DNA of 64,000 bases from Saururus chinensis (GCA_035235625.1 CP141140.1:51393351-51457350), one strand, 5' to 3'; positions 23,922 to 36,700 are shown, numbered from the stretch's first letter. Notes: a model not told the origin generated them from the sequence alone. Program-made: numbers and translations.

Positions 23922-26856
23922 ATATCATCAGTGCTACCAATAATGAGCATATCATCCACATATAGACATACAATAACATAGTCATCAGGTCTTTCTTTGA
24001 CATAAACACATTTGTCACATTTATTGATTTTGAATCCAGTTGACATCATCATTTTGTCAAAGTTTTCATGTCATTGCTTAGGTTCTTGTTTTAGCCCATA
24101 TAGAGATTTAATAAGTCTACACACTTTATTTTCTTGACCCGGTACAACACACCCTTTGGGTTGTTGCATATACATTTCCTCATTCAAGTCATCATTCAAG
24201 AATGCGGTTTTCACATCCATTTGATGTATTTCAAGATTCAGCAATAGCGATTAACATCCTAATTGAAGTTATCCTTGTGACTGGTGAATATGTATCAAAA
24301 TAATCTTGACCTTCATTTTCCTTTTATCCTTTGATAATAAGTCTAGCTTTATATTTGTCAATTGATCCATCAGCCTTCATCTTCTTCTTGAATATCCACT
24401 TGTATCCTAGAGGTTTACTCCCTAACGGTAGATCCACTAGTTCTCAAGTATGATTTTGCATAATGGATTCAATTTCACTATTTATTGCCTCCTTCCAATA
24501 TTGTGCTTAAGGAGAGGACATGGCTTCCTTAAAGCTTTGAGGCTCATTTTTTAATAAATAAGTTAGAAAGTCTTGACCAAAGGATTTTGATGTTCTAGCA
24601 CATTTATTACGTCTAGGTTCATCATCTTCTCCCTCTTGGTCTTTAGTATTGTCCTGTGCAACATCCTAAGTTCTTTTAAGAGAACTTTCCTTTTGTGTAG
24701 AATTCCACGAAAAAATATATTCAAAAAATGAAGCATTCCTAGATTAAATCACAGTATTGACATTTACATCAGAAATATCAGATATATGAAAAAGAAAGCG
24801 ATATGCACTGCTATTATTGGCATAACCAATTAATACACAATCAATGGTCTTTAGTCCAATTTTAATCCTCTTGGGATTAGGGACCGCCACTTTCACCAAA
24901 CACCCACACACTTTTAAGAATTTGTGGGAAGACTTTTGACCTTTCCATAAATCATATGGTGTCTATAAGGTTTTCTTATGAGGTATTTTGTTGAGAATAT
25001 AATTTGCTAAAAGCAAAGCTTCCCCTCACATGTTCTGGGGTAACCCAAAACTTATTAACATGGCATTCATCATTTCTTTTAAAGTTCTATTTTTTTGTTC
25101 AGTAACTCTATTTGGATGAGGTGAATAGAGTGTTGTAGTTTGATGTATAATACCATGTTGTGAACAGAATTCACCAAAAGGTGATTCATATTCCCCACCT
25201 TTATCACTTCTTAGAACTTTTATTTTCTTGCCAAGTTGATTCTCAACCTCTATTTTATATAATATAAACATGTCAATAGCCTCATCTTTACTTATCAAAA
25301 AGTAAACATAATAATAACAAGTGCAATCGTTAATAAATATAATAAAGTACTTTTTACCTCCTCTTGTTTGAACAAGTTTTAAGCCATAGACATCGTTCTG
25401 AATTAACTCAAGAGGTTCAGTACATCTCTAAATACTTTGGAAAGATTTCCTTGTTAATTTTGATTCCACACAAGTTTCACATTTATTATTAGAGTCAATA
25501 TTAAATTTTGACAGATTTCCATATTAATTAATCTTCATAAAGCATCATAATTAGCATGTCCTAATCTACCATGCCACACATCATATGACTCAATCATATA
25601 CGAGAAAGAAGCATTCGCATTCTTAATAACAGAAATAGGCAAAATAGTTAGTGCATTGAGCTTGAAAAGCCCCTCATTAAGGTACCATTTGCCCACATAC
25701 ATCCCACCTTTGGTCAAGACAAATTTATTCGACTCAAACACCAACTTGAACCCATTCTTGCTCAGTAGTGATCCAAACACTAAATTCTTGAGCACCACCT
25801 TTCCAATTCCTTCAACCTTTGCGATGGAAGAGTTGCCCATAAATAGTTGTTCACCATTTTCCACGGGTTGATAAGTGGAGAACATCTTCCTGTTTGAGCA
25901 CACATGACGAGTAGCCCTGGTGTCCACCCACCATTCTCTAGCGTTCTGACCATGTTCACTTCCAAAATTACAGCGGAAAGGTTGATGTCATTCACATTTG
26001 TGGAGATTCTTCCGGGAATCATCTTGTTTCTTCTATTTATGGCAATCCTTAGCCTTGTGGCCCACCTTGTCACACACATACACACATAGCATTTGCCCTT
26101 GAACTTCGCTTTGTTGGAGTCATTGTTCCACTGTCCAACAGGATGCTTCATCTTCTTATTATTGCACAACGTTGACTTTGGCTTCCATGCCATTACTCCC
26201 GATTTTCTTTTCAGAAGCAGGTTGTCATCTTCAATCCTTAACCTCACGATCAAGTCTTCCAAGTTCATCTCCCCATGCTTATGCTTTAAGTAGTTCTTAA
26301 AGTCCTTCCAAGAATGTGGTAATTTCTCTATTATTGTAGCCACCTAGAAAGACTCACTTAGAGTCATACCTTCAGCATGAATATTATGCAGGGTAACTTG
26401 GAGTTCATGAACTTGACTAATCACAGTTTTAGAGTCCACCATTTTGAAGTCCAGAAATTTGCCGACCATGAATTTCTTCATTCCAGCATCCTTAGTCTTG
26501 TTGTCTAAAGACTCCCAATGTGCCTTAACACTCTTCATCAGGCTATACGCGTTATATAATATGTTATCCAATCCGTTAAAGATGTAATTACGACATAGAA
26601 AATCCACATGCTTCTAAGCATCTACTGCCGCAGCAACCGTTTTGTCATTCCATTTCACCACAGTGTATATGGGTACTTCCACTTGAAGGAATCGGGCTAG
26701 ATTCAGTGTGGTAAGATAAAACAATAACATTTTCTGTTGCCATCTTTTGAAATCCGCATCACTGAACTTTTCTGGTTTTTTCCCTTTAATTTGAATAGGA
26801 TCATTCATCGGCGTAGGAATAATGACTGAAGTCAAGTTTGTACCTTCAACATCCAT
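23922..26856 (-). pseudogene. Copia I gag-pol, truncated
   Basis: Ty1/copia polyprotein on the minus strand. From the right: gag start at 26856 (MDVEGTNLTS), gag core to about 26100, CCHC zinc knuckle (26041-26100), aspartic protease (LDTGATRHVC-like, 25900-25927, first residue Met here), GAG-pre-integrase (25535-25640), integrase (25026-25298, with DKGGEYES and HPNRVTEQKNRTLKEM), and reverse transcriptase from about 24550 down to the YVDD motif at 23940-23960. The frame is broken many times; the zinc knuckle carries an 8-nt GT-rich insertion that shifts frame. The rest of RT, RNase H and the 3' LTR are missing because the element is cut by LTR B. It cannot move by itself. Confidence 0.85.
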
Positions 26857-26879
26857 TTCTGTTCCAATGAATAGAAGAT

Positions 26880-27430
26880 AACCTCAATTTTTTAAAAAAA
26901 AATTCACAATTTTTTTTAAAAAAATTACACAAATTTGTTAAAAAGATTACACAAAACCCAGTAAAGTTCAAGAAATTACACATAACTTAGGAAATTTTAG
27001 AAAATTACACCGAGTCAAGTTCCAAGAAATTACACATACAAAAGTTCAAAAAATTACACACAGTCAAATTTCGAAAATTACATAACACAGTGAAATATGA
27101 AAATTACATATAGCATAGTAATTGATTGAAACTTTATAAACAAAACAGTAATATTTTGAAAATTTAGCAGAACAGTATATTATCAAAAAAATTGCACACA
27201 AAACAGTAATCTTTCAAAAATTTACTCCCAAAATAGTTAAATTTCAGAAATTTACGCACAGAACAGTGAAATTACAAAAAGTTATGCATAGAACTATCAA
27301 ATTTCAAAAATTTTCACACAGAATTGTAAAAAATTCGATTTTTTTTACACAAAACAGTCAAAAATTCAAAATTTTTGAAATGAACAGTAAATTTTTGAAA
27401 TTCACATAATATAACTTATAAATTTACTAT
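26880..27430 (-). repeat. Imperfect tandem repeats in copia I leader
   Basis: AT-rich units of roughly 30-35 bp recur about 15 times, with the landmarks 'aaattacacac', 'acagt' and 'aaatttcaaaaa'. The stretch lies between the 5' LTR and the gag start, in the untranslated leader of the element. Confidence 0.6.
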
Positions 27431-27433
27431 TCT

Positions 27434-28904
27434 ACATGCAAAATAATAAAGTACCTTTGTAAATATTAGGATGAGAAATCTTTCTTGAAAGATTATGATT
27501 GAATCAAGCATGTCACTCCGTCCTTAAGACAGAATTTGCCTTCCTTAACAGTGCTTAGGACTCTTAGGCGTCTGCCGAACTACATTATATATGTATGCTC
27601 TCACATAAAGGAAATGGACAAAAAATCTAGAATCGGATTATTGCATAAATCGTTGTCAATGATTTTATAGGAAATCCCATTGAAGACACCCTTTCCCGTT
27701 CAAACGGATGCGTTCATTCATTAACAAACACATTCTTTAGTGAAAACAAACCGGACTCATTTTGGTTAATAGAAAACAAAACCAAATAAATAGAAAACCA
27801 AACCAAATGAATTTATCCCAAAAATATTATCTTTCATGGGTCCAACATGTCTCTCCCCTACAAAAGTGAGTTAGACCAATGGCCTAACTTAAAAGGCCAA
27901 ACTTGTGCCTTATATACCAACATCATCACCTTCTTCTAGGCAGTGTTTTAAAACCCGGTCTGGCTCAAGACTCGATATAGTAGTCAGGTCGGTTCAACCC
28001 GGTTTAACCAGGGGTCAACCCGGGTTGATGCAGTGATATAAATTTTTTTTTACCTTCTTTACCAAAGTTCAGACCTCATATGGCGGCATTTGCCATGCGC
28101 CTCCGTGTTTTGAGCTCTTCAGCAACCTTGACCCCTTCCATCTCGCCTAGCCGTTGCTCCGTCTCTCCCCTTCTTCCTCCCTCGACCGCTGAAGCTCAGT
28201 TTCAACCGCCACTCGCCAGATCCATCTCAGTCTCCCCCCTCCTCCGACTGCTCTTTCTTCAACCAATCTCAACCTCATCTCCACCACCGGTCTCAATCCC
28301 ATTCTCGTCAATAGAAATTTAGAAGAAGATGAGACTGGTTTGGTCCACAGATCTGGAAAGTTTTGTCCGCCGGCGATTTTCCTCTTCTAGTTTGACCCCT
28401 ATCTAACCTCGCGCCGGTGCTTCCCAACACGATCTTGCCTCCACCTCATCAGTGCCACCCTATGTGTTGAGGAGACCCCCTCCCCCTCATCCCTTCCCTT
28501 TCCTCCCCTCCTTCTCCTCTCCTCCTTTTTCTCCCCTCCCTCTCTATAGATTTTTTTTTGGTCCGGATCGGCCTAGTTGTCCGGGTCACCGGTTTGACCG
28601 GCCGGGTTTGAGTAACCCGCCCGAATCAACTCAACCCGGTGACCCAGACGAACCGGTTGGGTTGGTCCGAGTTTTAAAACACTGCTCCTAGGCAACGTGA
28701 GACTATTCACTCATTCAATAAATTTACATGTGTGATTCTCATTCAACACAAAGTGGACTTCAGCTCTATCTACCATATGGGCTTGACTGACTAAAGTAAC
28801 ATGGGCTTGACCCACATAAATATTATGGGCTTAACCTATATAAATAATATACTCACCTTAATGATATAGGCTTAACCCATTTAATATAATACCCACATTT
28901 AATA
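27434..28904 (-). mobile_element. Copia I 5' LTR, carrying a hAT insertion
   Basis: It aligns with the copia II LTR (37839-38656) through 27480-27940 and 28685-28904, interrupted by a hAT element at 27941-28684. The LTR start (right edge on the plus strand) is decayed at 28892-28904 compared with the better 'cttctaaca' of copia II. The inner boundary near 27434 is approximate. Compared with copia II, this LTR lacks about 110 bp (38233-38340). Confidence 0.7.
27941..28684. mobile_element. Non-autonomous hAT element (744 bp)
   Basis: Terminal inverted repeats CAGTGTTTTAAAAC at both ends, extending imperfectly into CCGG. It is flanked by an 8-bp duplication with one mismatch (cttctagg at 27933-27940, ctcctagg at 28685-28692). 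The homologous LTR of copia II (38431-38450) shows the empty site with a single 'cttctagg'. It has no transposase ORF; the interior is C-rich with CT runs. Confidence 0.9.
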
Positions 28905-29353
28905 ATAACCATGTCAAAATGGGTTTAGTGAGTAGATTTCTTTAATTTTATGTACAAAAGATATTTATTTTATTAATTAGTCTATGTACTATAATAACAC
29001 ATCATGAATAATACACTAAATAATAGCTACTAATTAGTGCTTCCAGCTTCTATAAAGCTCATGCAGAGATATGGGATAGAAAATTCATGTCAATCATCTT
29101 GTCGGCATGCTAATAAAGGCCAAGCTATGCTCACCTGGTCCCTGCTGTCCACCCATAGATACTGAGCTCAGCACAACAAACTGATTACTTTTATACTTTC
29201 CATGTCCATGCACGATCCTTCCAAAGAATCACAGAACTTGCAACAGGGTAATGAAACAAAAATTGAAAACCGCTTTCCCTGTCAAGTCGTTCACTCCAAG
29301 GCTCATCATCCCTCGCATATATATATTGAAGCATTTCACCGTGCCTGTTTTGC
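28905..29353. other. Intergenic, upstream of the ANTH gene
   Basis: About 450 bp between the copia I LTR and the host gene. The part nearest the gene presumably holds its promoter. No other gene is seen. Confidence 0.5.
29316..29327 (+). promoter_or_regulatory. Possible TATA box of the ANTH gene
   Basis: 'catatatatatt' lies 38 bp before the first in-frame ATG (29354) and 65 bp before the second (29381). A start site about 30 bp downstream would fall near 29350, leaving almost no leader for 29354 but a short one for 29381. Confidence 0.4.
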
Positions 29354-29380
29354 ATGGCCCCCATCTTCCGTATCATCACC

Positions 29381-30805
29381 ATGGTTCATCGGCGACTTCA
29401 GCAGGCATGCACCGCCATCCGGGAGCACACTGCCGTCGGATATGCGAAGATTGCAGCAATTGGATGGTACTCCGACGTCGAGCTCATCATCATCAAGGCC
29501 ACCGCACCAGATGATGTCCCCTTGCCCGAAAGGTACGTTCACCAGCTCGTCAAGATCATCTCCTTCTCGCCTTCCTCCTCTCGCGCCTTCTCGCTCGGGT
29601 TTACCCGCCGATTCGGCCGGACCCGGTGCTGGAGAGTGGCGCTCAAGTGCCTAGCCCTCCTCCACCGCCTCCTCCGCGCCCTGCCGGAGTCCAATTCGTT
29701 CCATTCGGATCTCCTGTGGGCGAGGGAAAACGGCTTGCTCTCCCTCCACCCATGTCAGTTTCGGGACACATCTTCCTCTGCCTCGCCGGATTTCACAGTC
29801 TTTATAAGATCGTACGCAAGCCTCCTCAACGAGGCCTTGGATTGCTTCTCTATAACTAAGGAAGGTGCATCGAATGAGAATTTGCAGGACAGGATGAAAG
29901 AGATAGACCAGGTGCTTGTGCTTCTGACCCAGCTGCAGAATGTGATAGACCGAGCCGTGAAGTGCATGCCGTTTGGTGTAGCCCGGCAGAGTTTCCTTGT
30001 CCGATCGACGATGAAGCAGATTATACGAGACAGCATCCTCTGCTACGAGACGTTTCAGAAAGACGTCTCCGTCCTGCTAGACAATCTCTTCCAACTGCCG
30101 TACGGAAGCTCCATTTCTGCCATGAAAATATACAAAACAGCCGCCTTCCAGGCAGCTGAACTCAGTCAGTTCTACGACTCGTGCAAGTCCATGGGACTCT
30201 GTGGCTCTTACGAGTACCCATTAATCGACAAGATACCGCCCCTGCACATACAAGCACTGGAGTCGTTTCTCAACGAGATGTGGCAGCCGACGGAGTCTTC
30301 TTCCGATTCGTCGATAACGCCGCCGACGACATCAGACTCTCCTCCGTCGACTTCGACAGACAATAGTTCCGGTATGCAACTCGCAAGGTTAGAAACCATA
30401 ATCAGCACCAAATGGGAGAAGTTCGAAGAAGAAGGTGCTCTGAAGGAAGAAACACGGTTGATTCATTTCGAAGAGCAAGAGCCCAGTTGGGAGGTTCTGC
30501 TAGAACAATCCGCCCGTGTACAAAGGCCTCCGAGGGACTTGCTAACTCCAGGGGCGTACGAGTGCAGTTTCAGATACAGTATGCAAGAGCAAGTGAGACA
30601 TGGCGAGGCAGGGTGGGATATCCAAGTTTATGATACGAATCCATTCCGTCTGTATGCACCAAATCACCACGGACGAGTTGCCGGGGAAAATTCCAGCAGT
30701 ATGGATCCTAGATGGCCATCCCAACTGGACTACAGAGATTGGTACTTGTTTCCGCCGTATGCACTTTTGGGTCCGTCGTCTCCATATCTTCACCCGGCCG
30801 TGTGA
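29381..30805 (+). CDS. AP180-like ANTH-domain clathrin assembly protein
   Basis: A single-exon gene of 474 codons, the only credible host gene in the window. The N-terminal ANTH domain (about residues 5-300) is recognised by RRLQQACTAIREHTAVGYAKI, the KATAPDDVPLPERYVHQLV block that carries the basic phosphoinositide-binding face, WRVALKCLALLHRLL, and the FIRSYASLLNEAL helix. A Ser/Thr-rich linker (304-330) follows, then a C-terminal tail with PSWEVLLEQSA (368-378, typical of plant members), a DLL motif (386-388) and an NPF motif (420-422, of the kind bound by EH domains). Family members bind PI(4,5)P2 and recruit clathrin at the plasma membrane or trans-Golgi. I chose ATG 29381 because it has A at -3 and G at +4; an in-frame ATG at 29354 would add nine residues. 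The frame is intact, without introns or stops. Confidence 0.9.
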   Translation: MVHRRLQQACTAIREHTAVGYAKIAAIGWYSDVELIIIKATAPDDVPLPERYVHQLVKIISFSPSSSRAFSLGFTRRFGRTRCWRVALKCLALLHRLLRALPESNSFHSDLLWARENGLLSLHPCQFRDTSSSASPDFTVFIRSYASLLNEALDCFSITKEGASNENLQDRMKEIDQVLVLLTQLQNVIDRAVKCMPFGVARQSFLVRSTMKQIIRDSILCYETFQKDVSVLLDNLFQLPYGSSISAMKIYKTAAFQAAELSQFYDSCKSMGLCGSYEYPLIDKIPPLHIQALESFLNEMWQPTESSSDSSITPPTTSDSPPSTSTDNSSGMQLARLETIISTKWEKFEEEGALKEETRLIHFEEQEPSWEVLLEQSARVQRPPRDLLTPGAYECSFRYSMQEQVRHGEAGWDIQVYDTNPFRLYAPNHHGRVAGENSSSMDPRWPSQLDYRDWYLFPPYALLGPSSPYLHPAV

Positions 30806-30960
30806 AAATTTTACTGTTCAATTACAGTTTGCTATGATCGAGATCAAGTAAAAGCTAGAATCTCCTGTTTCCACACAGAACGCAATGTGTGTAGAATTGA
30901 GATTGATTATTTCGGGCTGAAATTATTATTGAAAATGTTCAACAAATGGGGATTTTTTAA

Positions 30961-31290
30961 GGCAGAATTATTTAAATAATATTAAAAAAATAATTACTAA
31001 AATGCTTTGGAAAATAATTCCCAAACTAATGTCGGTTTTATTATGTACTTATTTTATCCTTTTGAAAGACGAAATCAAAGAATCAGTAATTATATTGATT
31101 TTGATTTCGGCCTTTACAATACTAAATTTGTCTTAAAAGATAAAATTTAATTTTTTTTAAAAAAAATCACGCAAGTGCCAGTGCTTAGCTGACACTTACG
31201 TGGCTAAAACTAACATCACTTTAGAAAATATTTTCTAAAATATGTGATTTTGATAATTATTTATTTTTTAATATTATTTAAATATTTTTT
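30961..31290. mobile_element. MULE-type MITE (330 bp)
   Basis: Long inverted ends of about 70 bp: the left reads ggcagaattatttaaataat onward and the right is its approximate complement (31221-31290). The termini resemble the MULE ends at 56737 and 60278. A 9-10 bp A/T-rich flank (attttttaa at 30952-30960; atttttttaa at 31291-31300) fits a MULE target duplication, though low complexity weakens this. The interior has 'gacgaaatc'-like strings as in the MULE subterminal region. It lies 155 bp after the ANTH stop codon. Confidence 0.65.
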
Positions 31291-31299
31291 ATTTTTTTA

Positions 31300-31920
31300 A
31301 TAAATGTGGTCATTTGCACATGGATAAGCTCGTATGTCCTCATTTCCCATTTACCCTAACTAGCTCTCCACAAATCTTTTACATCTCTCTAATATTTGAA
31401 AGAATGAGCTTATATGCACCCCAATAATCCCCTTAATACCTTGATTTACTTGTGAATTCACGAGGAGGTTTATATGGATATTGAGGTACTAAGGGGATTA
31501 TTGGGGTGTATATAGGCCTATTCTATTTGAAAAATATTTTTAATAAATATGTTGCACCCCAATAATCCCCTCAATACCCCATTTTATAGAGTTGTTAATA
31601 TATCTTTACTACTAAAAGTTAGTCATATTAACAGGTAACTTGTTATTTTTATTTAGTTTATGGGCCTTTCATATAGTATAATCTCCTCTTACTTAATTCC
31701 CAATTGTATGAGGATTTTGGCTCTGGTACAATGAATGCTCTGCTACCATAAAAGAACTCTCTTGCAGAAAAAACTTGAAATAGAGATTTTTACTTTTTTT
31801 GTTCTTCATCTTCCAAATAGTGAAAGTTTTTATTTTTCTTATCAAAAATTTTATATTTTCACAATCTCCACTTTCTTTTCACCTATCTACTCCAACAAGT
31901 TTGGTAGTTGTGGTAAATTT
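31300..31920. other. No recognisable gene
   Basis: AT-rich sequence. A stretch around 31430-31575 contains a 'caccccaataatcccctcaataccc'-like string twice in one orientation and once inverted, perhaps the remains of a small inverted-repeat element. No ORF of interest. Confidence 0.35.
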
Positions 31921-31925
31921 TAAAC

Positions 31926-33706
31926 CACTATAATAAAAAAGGAGTAATTGTGATGCTTTTATTAGCGACACATATAAAAGCTTGCTAAAAAGGGATTTTT
32001 ATGACGATAATGCATGTGTCACAAAAAAATTAAGTATTTGTGATGCTTATCAAGAAGTGTCGCAAATAAATTTGCGATTTCCGACGCTTATGTAGAAGTG
32101 TTACAAATAATCCAATTCTTTTATTTTTTAAAATATTTACGATGTTATTGCATAAATGTCACAAATAGGCATGTTATTTGCGACGCTTATGGAGAAGCAT
32201 TGCAGATAATCCAATTCCATTAATTTTTTTTTAGAAGGTACTTGCTACACTTATGGAGAAGCGTTGCAAATAGGCAATCTATTTGTGACACTTTTCCATA
32301 AGCATTGCAAATAGTATGCCTATTTGTGACGCTTATGCTAAAGCATCACAAATAATCCAATTCCATTATTTAAAAAAAAAGGAAAGTACTCGTGATGCTT
32401 ATGGAAAAGCATCACAAATAGGCAATCTATTGACGCTTACCCATAAGCGCTGCAAATAGAATGGCTATTTGTCATGCTTCTCCATATGCGTCGCAGACAA
32501 TCCAATTCCATTTATTTTAAAAAAATTAATAAATAAGTAAAAAAAATTAAATTAAATTCTTTAGTCATGTGTGAATGAGATTGTGCTCACATGCATAGAA
32601 TTTCAATCTGCCTGCCCCTTGCATCGTCAGATCTCGATTTGATGGTGGTCTAAGCTTGTGAAACTTCATATGCAACTTCATGTAAAAGCATCAAGTGAGG
32701 CTCACTTACCACAATTGGAAGTTGAATATCAAAAGTTCATTAGTAGCCAAGTTAGTATGAAAATCCAGGCACAAGCTAAAGACAATTGTATATTGATTTG
32801 ATTAAATTCAAAGTTGAAGCCTTCAACAGAAATGTTTGATGATGATATCGTAACTCCAAAGATAAAAGTTGCATATTTACAAACAAAATTAATTTAATAT
32901 CTATAGTCCCGATTGTGTGAAATTGTGCTCACATGTGTCAGCGTGAGCCCCAGCCATGTAGGACATTTGATTTTGATTCGATGACGCACACAACTCAGGG
33001 GGCAGGCAGGTTGCATGCCCCCTTGTGCCATTGAATCTCAATCCAAGGGTTGAAAAAACTCGGGACTCACACCTAGGGACTAAAGAATTCAATTTAATTT
33101 TTTCCCTATGTAGATATATATTACATTTATATATTGAATAATTTATAATAGCATGTCAAAAAAATTATTTATAATAGGCCGTAGAATTTATAATTTAAAA
33201 TAAAGAGTACTTACAACGTATAAAACTATGTGTTGCAAATACATATTTGTGACATATAGTCCTTATGCATCTAAAATACGAAGTATTGTGCATCTCAAAT
33301 AATTTATATTTTTATTTAATATATTTTTTGGTTCCAAAATATATTATAGCTACAACATATTGTTCTTATGCATCGCAAATACATAATATTATGCGTCTCA
33401 AATATCTTTATTTTTCATTTAATATTTTTTTATTCCAAAATATATTAATTCTATCAATACATACTATATAATTATATAAAAAATTAAAATAATTTACTTA
33501 TTATTGGGTTGTGTGAGCTCAGGCTTTGAGAATTGTCGGATCAAGATTTGACAGTGCATGGGGGCATACATCCTGCCTATCTCATGAGTTATATATGCAC
33601 ATTGTCTGATTTCTATTTGACATCCCATAGAGCCGAGGGCTCACACTGACGCACATGAGTCCAATCTTTGGTGCCCCTCCTCCAGCCACAAGCAGGAAAG
33701 GAAGTT
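31926..33706 (+). mobile_element. CACTA-like element, left part
   Basis: Starts CACTATAATAAAAAAGG, a CACTA-type terminus, after AAC. From 31950 to 32520 it is packed with direct and inverted subterminal repeats of 'tttgcgacgcttatg' and 'agcatcacaaata' type. An inverted repeat ('aaattctttagtc' near 32555 and its complement near 33080) encloses a non-coding middle. Related repeats continue at 33190-33460. No transposase ORF. The sequence is interrupted by LTR C at 33712. Confidence 0.55.
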
Positions 33707-33711
33707 GGTGG

Positions 33712-36700
33712 TGTCACGCCCCAGCACTGCCCGACCTGAGCCAAACCCGATCCAAGGGCCGGACCAAGGTACGGGGATGACGGATTGAAAACGATTGAGG
33801 AAAATAGCAGAAGACCTATGCCCCAACTACGGGCAATCTAATTTACGGAGTTTTCCCACTACTTTGAGCAAGAGTAAATAGGTAGAACTAAAAGGGTTAA
33901 ACTCTAAATTAAACCATAATCTCAAACCCACATACTAATAATTCATAGCCACACACTTGGCTCCAAAACAAGTCACAAAGAAACTAAAGACATAGTATAT
34001 CAAAAATCTAAGACAAGAATCACCCACAAGGTTTTAACATCAAAATAAGATAAACGAAGAGACATACAAAACTAGGAGCCTCCACGACTGCTCCCAAGCT
34101 CTCTCCAACCTTTCCTCATATAGAGGATCCTGTTCGTCAGCGTGTCATGCCTGCAGCTCCAAAACAAAACAAGAAAGTGGGATGAGTATAAAAACTCAAT
34201 AATGGTTTGAATATAACTATAATCACCATAAAACACAATGGCATGACAATGAAGCAAATCAAATCTAAGATTAACATGCTCTACCACTTTCTGATCTTAC
34301 ATTCATATCACATAAACCTGCATAATAGTGTCTTAATCACACCATTCCTGACCATGCATTCATATCACATAGACCTGCATAATCGTGTCTCAATCACACC
34401 ATTTTTATCATGCATTTATATCACATCAACCTGCATAATAGTGTCTCAACCACATCATTTCTGATCATGCATTCATATCACATAAACATGCATAATAGTG
34501 TCTCAACCACACCATTTCTGATCATGCATTCATATTACATCAAATTCATTTACCCTACACGACAAATGTGTCAAACACATGATACACAATCATGCATAGC
34601 ATTCATAATAGACATGCAACAATATAAATGGTGAATGCCTCCATCAAAGAGTAAACACAAGTATTGCCACACAGGCAAGAAGCGGTCAAGGCCATGAAGG
34701 CAAGACAGTCAAATTTCTACATAGGAAATGTAAAAGAGTCGGGGTTGTCAATCCCTAAAGTTGCTCATCCTGGACGATCCTGGCAAAGGATGTCTCATTC
34801 TCACACAGAGAATCTAGAGAAAGGGTGTTCACCCAGGGACATCTCCTGCAGAGGGGAGAGCCCGAATTTCCACACAGGGAACCCTAGAACAAGTGGTAGC
34901 GGGTGCACACGGCATACCACTCTAGATTCTCAGGGTCCAGATGACACTCATAATAATCTCAAATCCGCAAGACAAGTACACAACTCGTCCCCATATAATT
35001 ACATTTCACTAGACTCAGCCCGGGGAGTACACACGTTCCACACAGGAACTTAAATCGAAAACATGTCCTTTCGGACCAACTAAGTTTTGATTAATTCACC
35101 GAGCGATTAATCCGGCAAGCAATCTCAACCATTGCATACAATCGATTAATTCCAGTTAAACATCGATAAAACTTCATCCATGAATAACGATCCATGATGC
35201 ATGCTAACATGATACATCCATGAGCAAGACCTATGTGAATTCTAACACATAAAACGTGGTCCTAATCAGTCCCCTCATGCATCATAATCACCACATAATT
35301 AACTACAATGTCATAGTAGATTACCCATATGTGTGTGTTCATGCATATCCTAAGCATACAATCAATGTTTTGATATAAACTCACAAGGCAACTTATGCAT
35401 GCCTAACACATTTGAAATAATGAATTCAAACTGAAATCAAGACAAAATCCACCATAAAATTTAAAATCCCACAATGTAGAATTGAACACGCATTCCCACA
35501 AACATGATTTTCCACACAATAAGCCACAACATGATCATATCAATTTTCCATAAACCATCTATATTATAAGGGAACATATCTCACCATTTGCCATATAACA
35601 TCCCTACTGGAAACACATGCTAATCACAAAAATTCCAACATTCCAAGTTCCCAACATACTTCAATATCAACATGTATGATTATCAACACAATATGATGTC
35701 ACAAAATAACACCTATACATAAAACATACACTTTCATTATCAATTCCACACCTCCAGTAGCCCAATTCAACATAATACACTTTCCATAACCATTAAAAAT
35801 ATTAAATTGAGTAAAAATATTGAAATGAGCATAAATTCAAAAATAACAAAACTGTAGTGTAGCCGTTCGAATGCCCTGCAAGGCTGTTCGATCGGATATA
35901 CAAGAAATCAATTGAAAATATAGTGTTGCCGATCGATAGCCCTGGCAGGTCGTTCAATCGCCAACACAACAGTTTTGACCTTCTTCTTCATTTCGAATTT
36001 CAAAACCAAGACTCATTTAAACAACTTAAAACTTTCATCAATATACCCAAACACCATTAAAACTTCATCAAACCTTCCTGAATGTTAATCTACACTATTT
36101 AAAGGAAAAACCCTAAGAAATCGGAACACGAAATTAACATGTACTAATCTCACCATTAAAGCACTAAATCAAACAAACCCATTCCAAATAAACCATAAAA
36201 ATTGAGATTTTACCATAAGAAAACTAAGATTTGAAGACCCATTACCTTGTCACTTGTTTAGATTCAGATTTGACTTCACCCTTCTTAGAAACCTTCCAAA
36301 AATGTAGTGTCTAAGTTAAACTCTATTAAAAATCGATTTAACATTGAAAACGTTGAAGACATCTTAGATCTAGGGTTTGTTAAGCATAAAAAATAAATTT
36401 TGATAAGTAGGGTTTGAAGTAAGGGAGTAAATCAATGACTTTGATGCTTGAAATTGAATCAAATCAAAGGGGAAAATGATAGATTAAGAATGGATTAGGA
36501 GAAGATCTAGGGTTTAAGCTTAATTAAGGAAGAATATACCTTAATTTCTTCTAATCCGGGCCTAATTGGGGAACTAGGTCTTAATCACCTCCTCCAGTCT
36601 ATTCCAAAAATAGAAATGGCTCAGCCCTTTTCCATTTATAGTAGGGCTTGGGGTACACTTAATGAACTAATGGGGTGTAAATAGAATTTTGGGCTAAAAA

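Noticed and set aside
29336..30793. ORFs overlapping the ANTH gene in other frames and on the minus strand
   Set aside because: Shadows of a well-supported coding frame in GC-richer sequence; no domain of their own.
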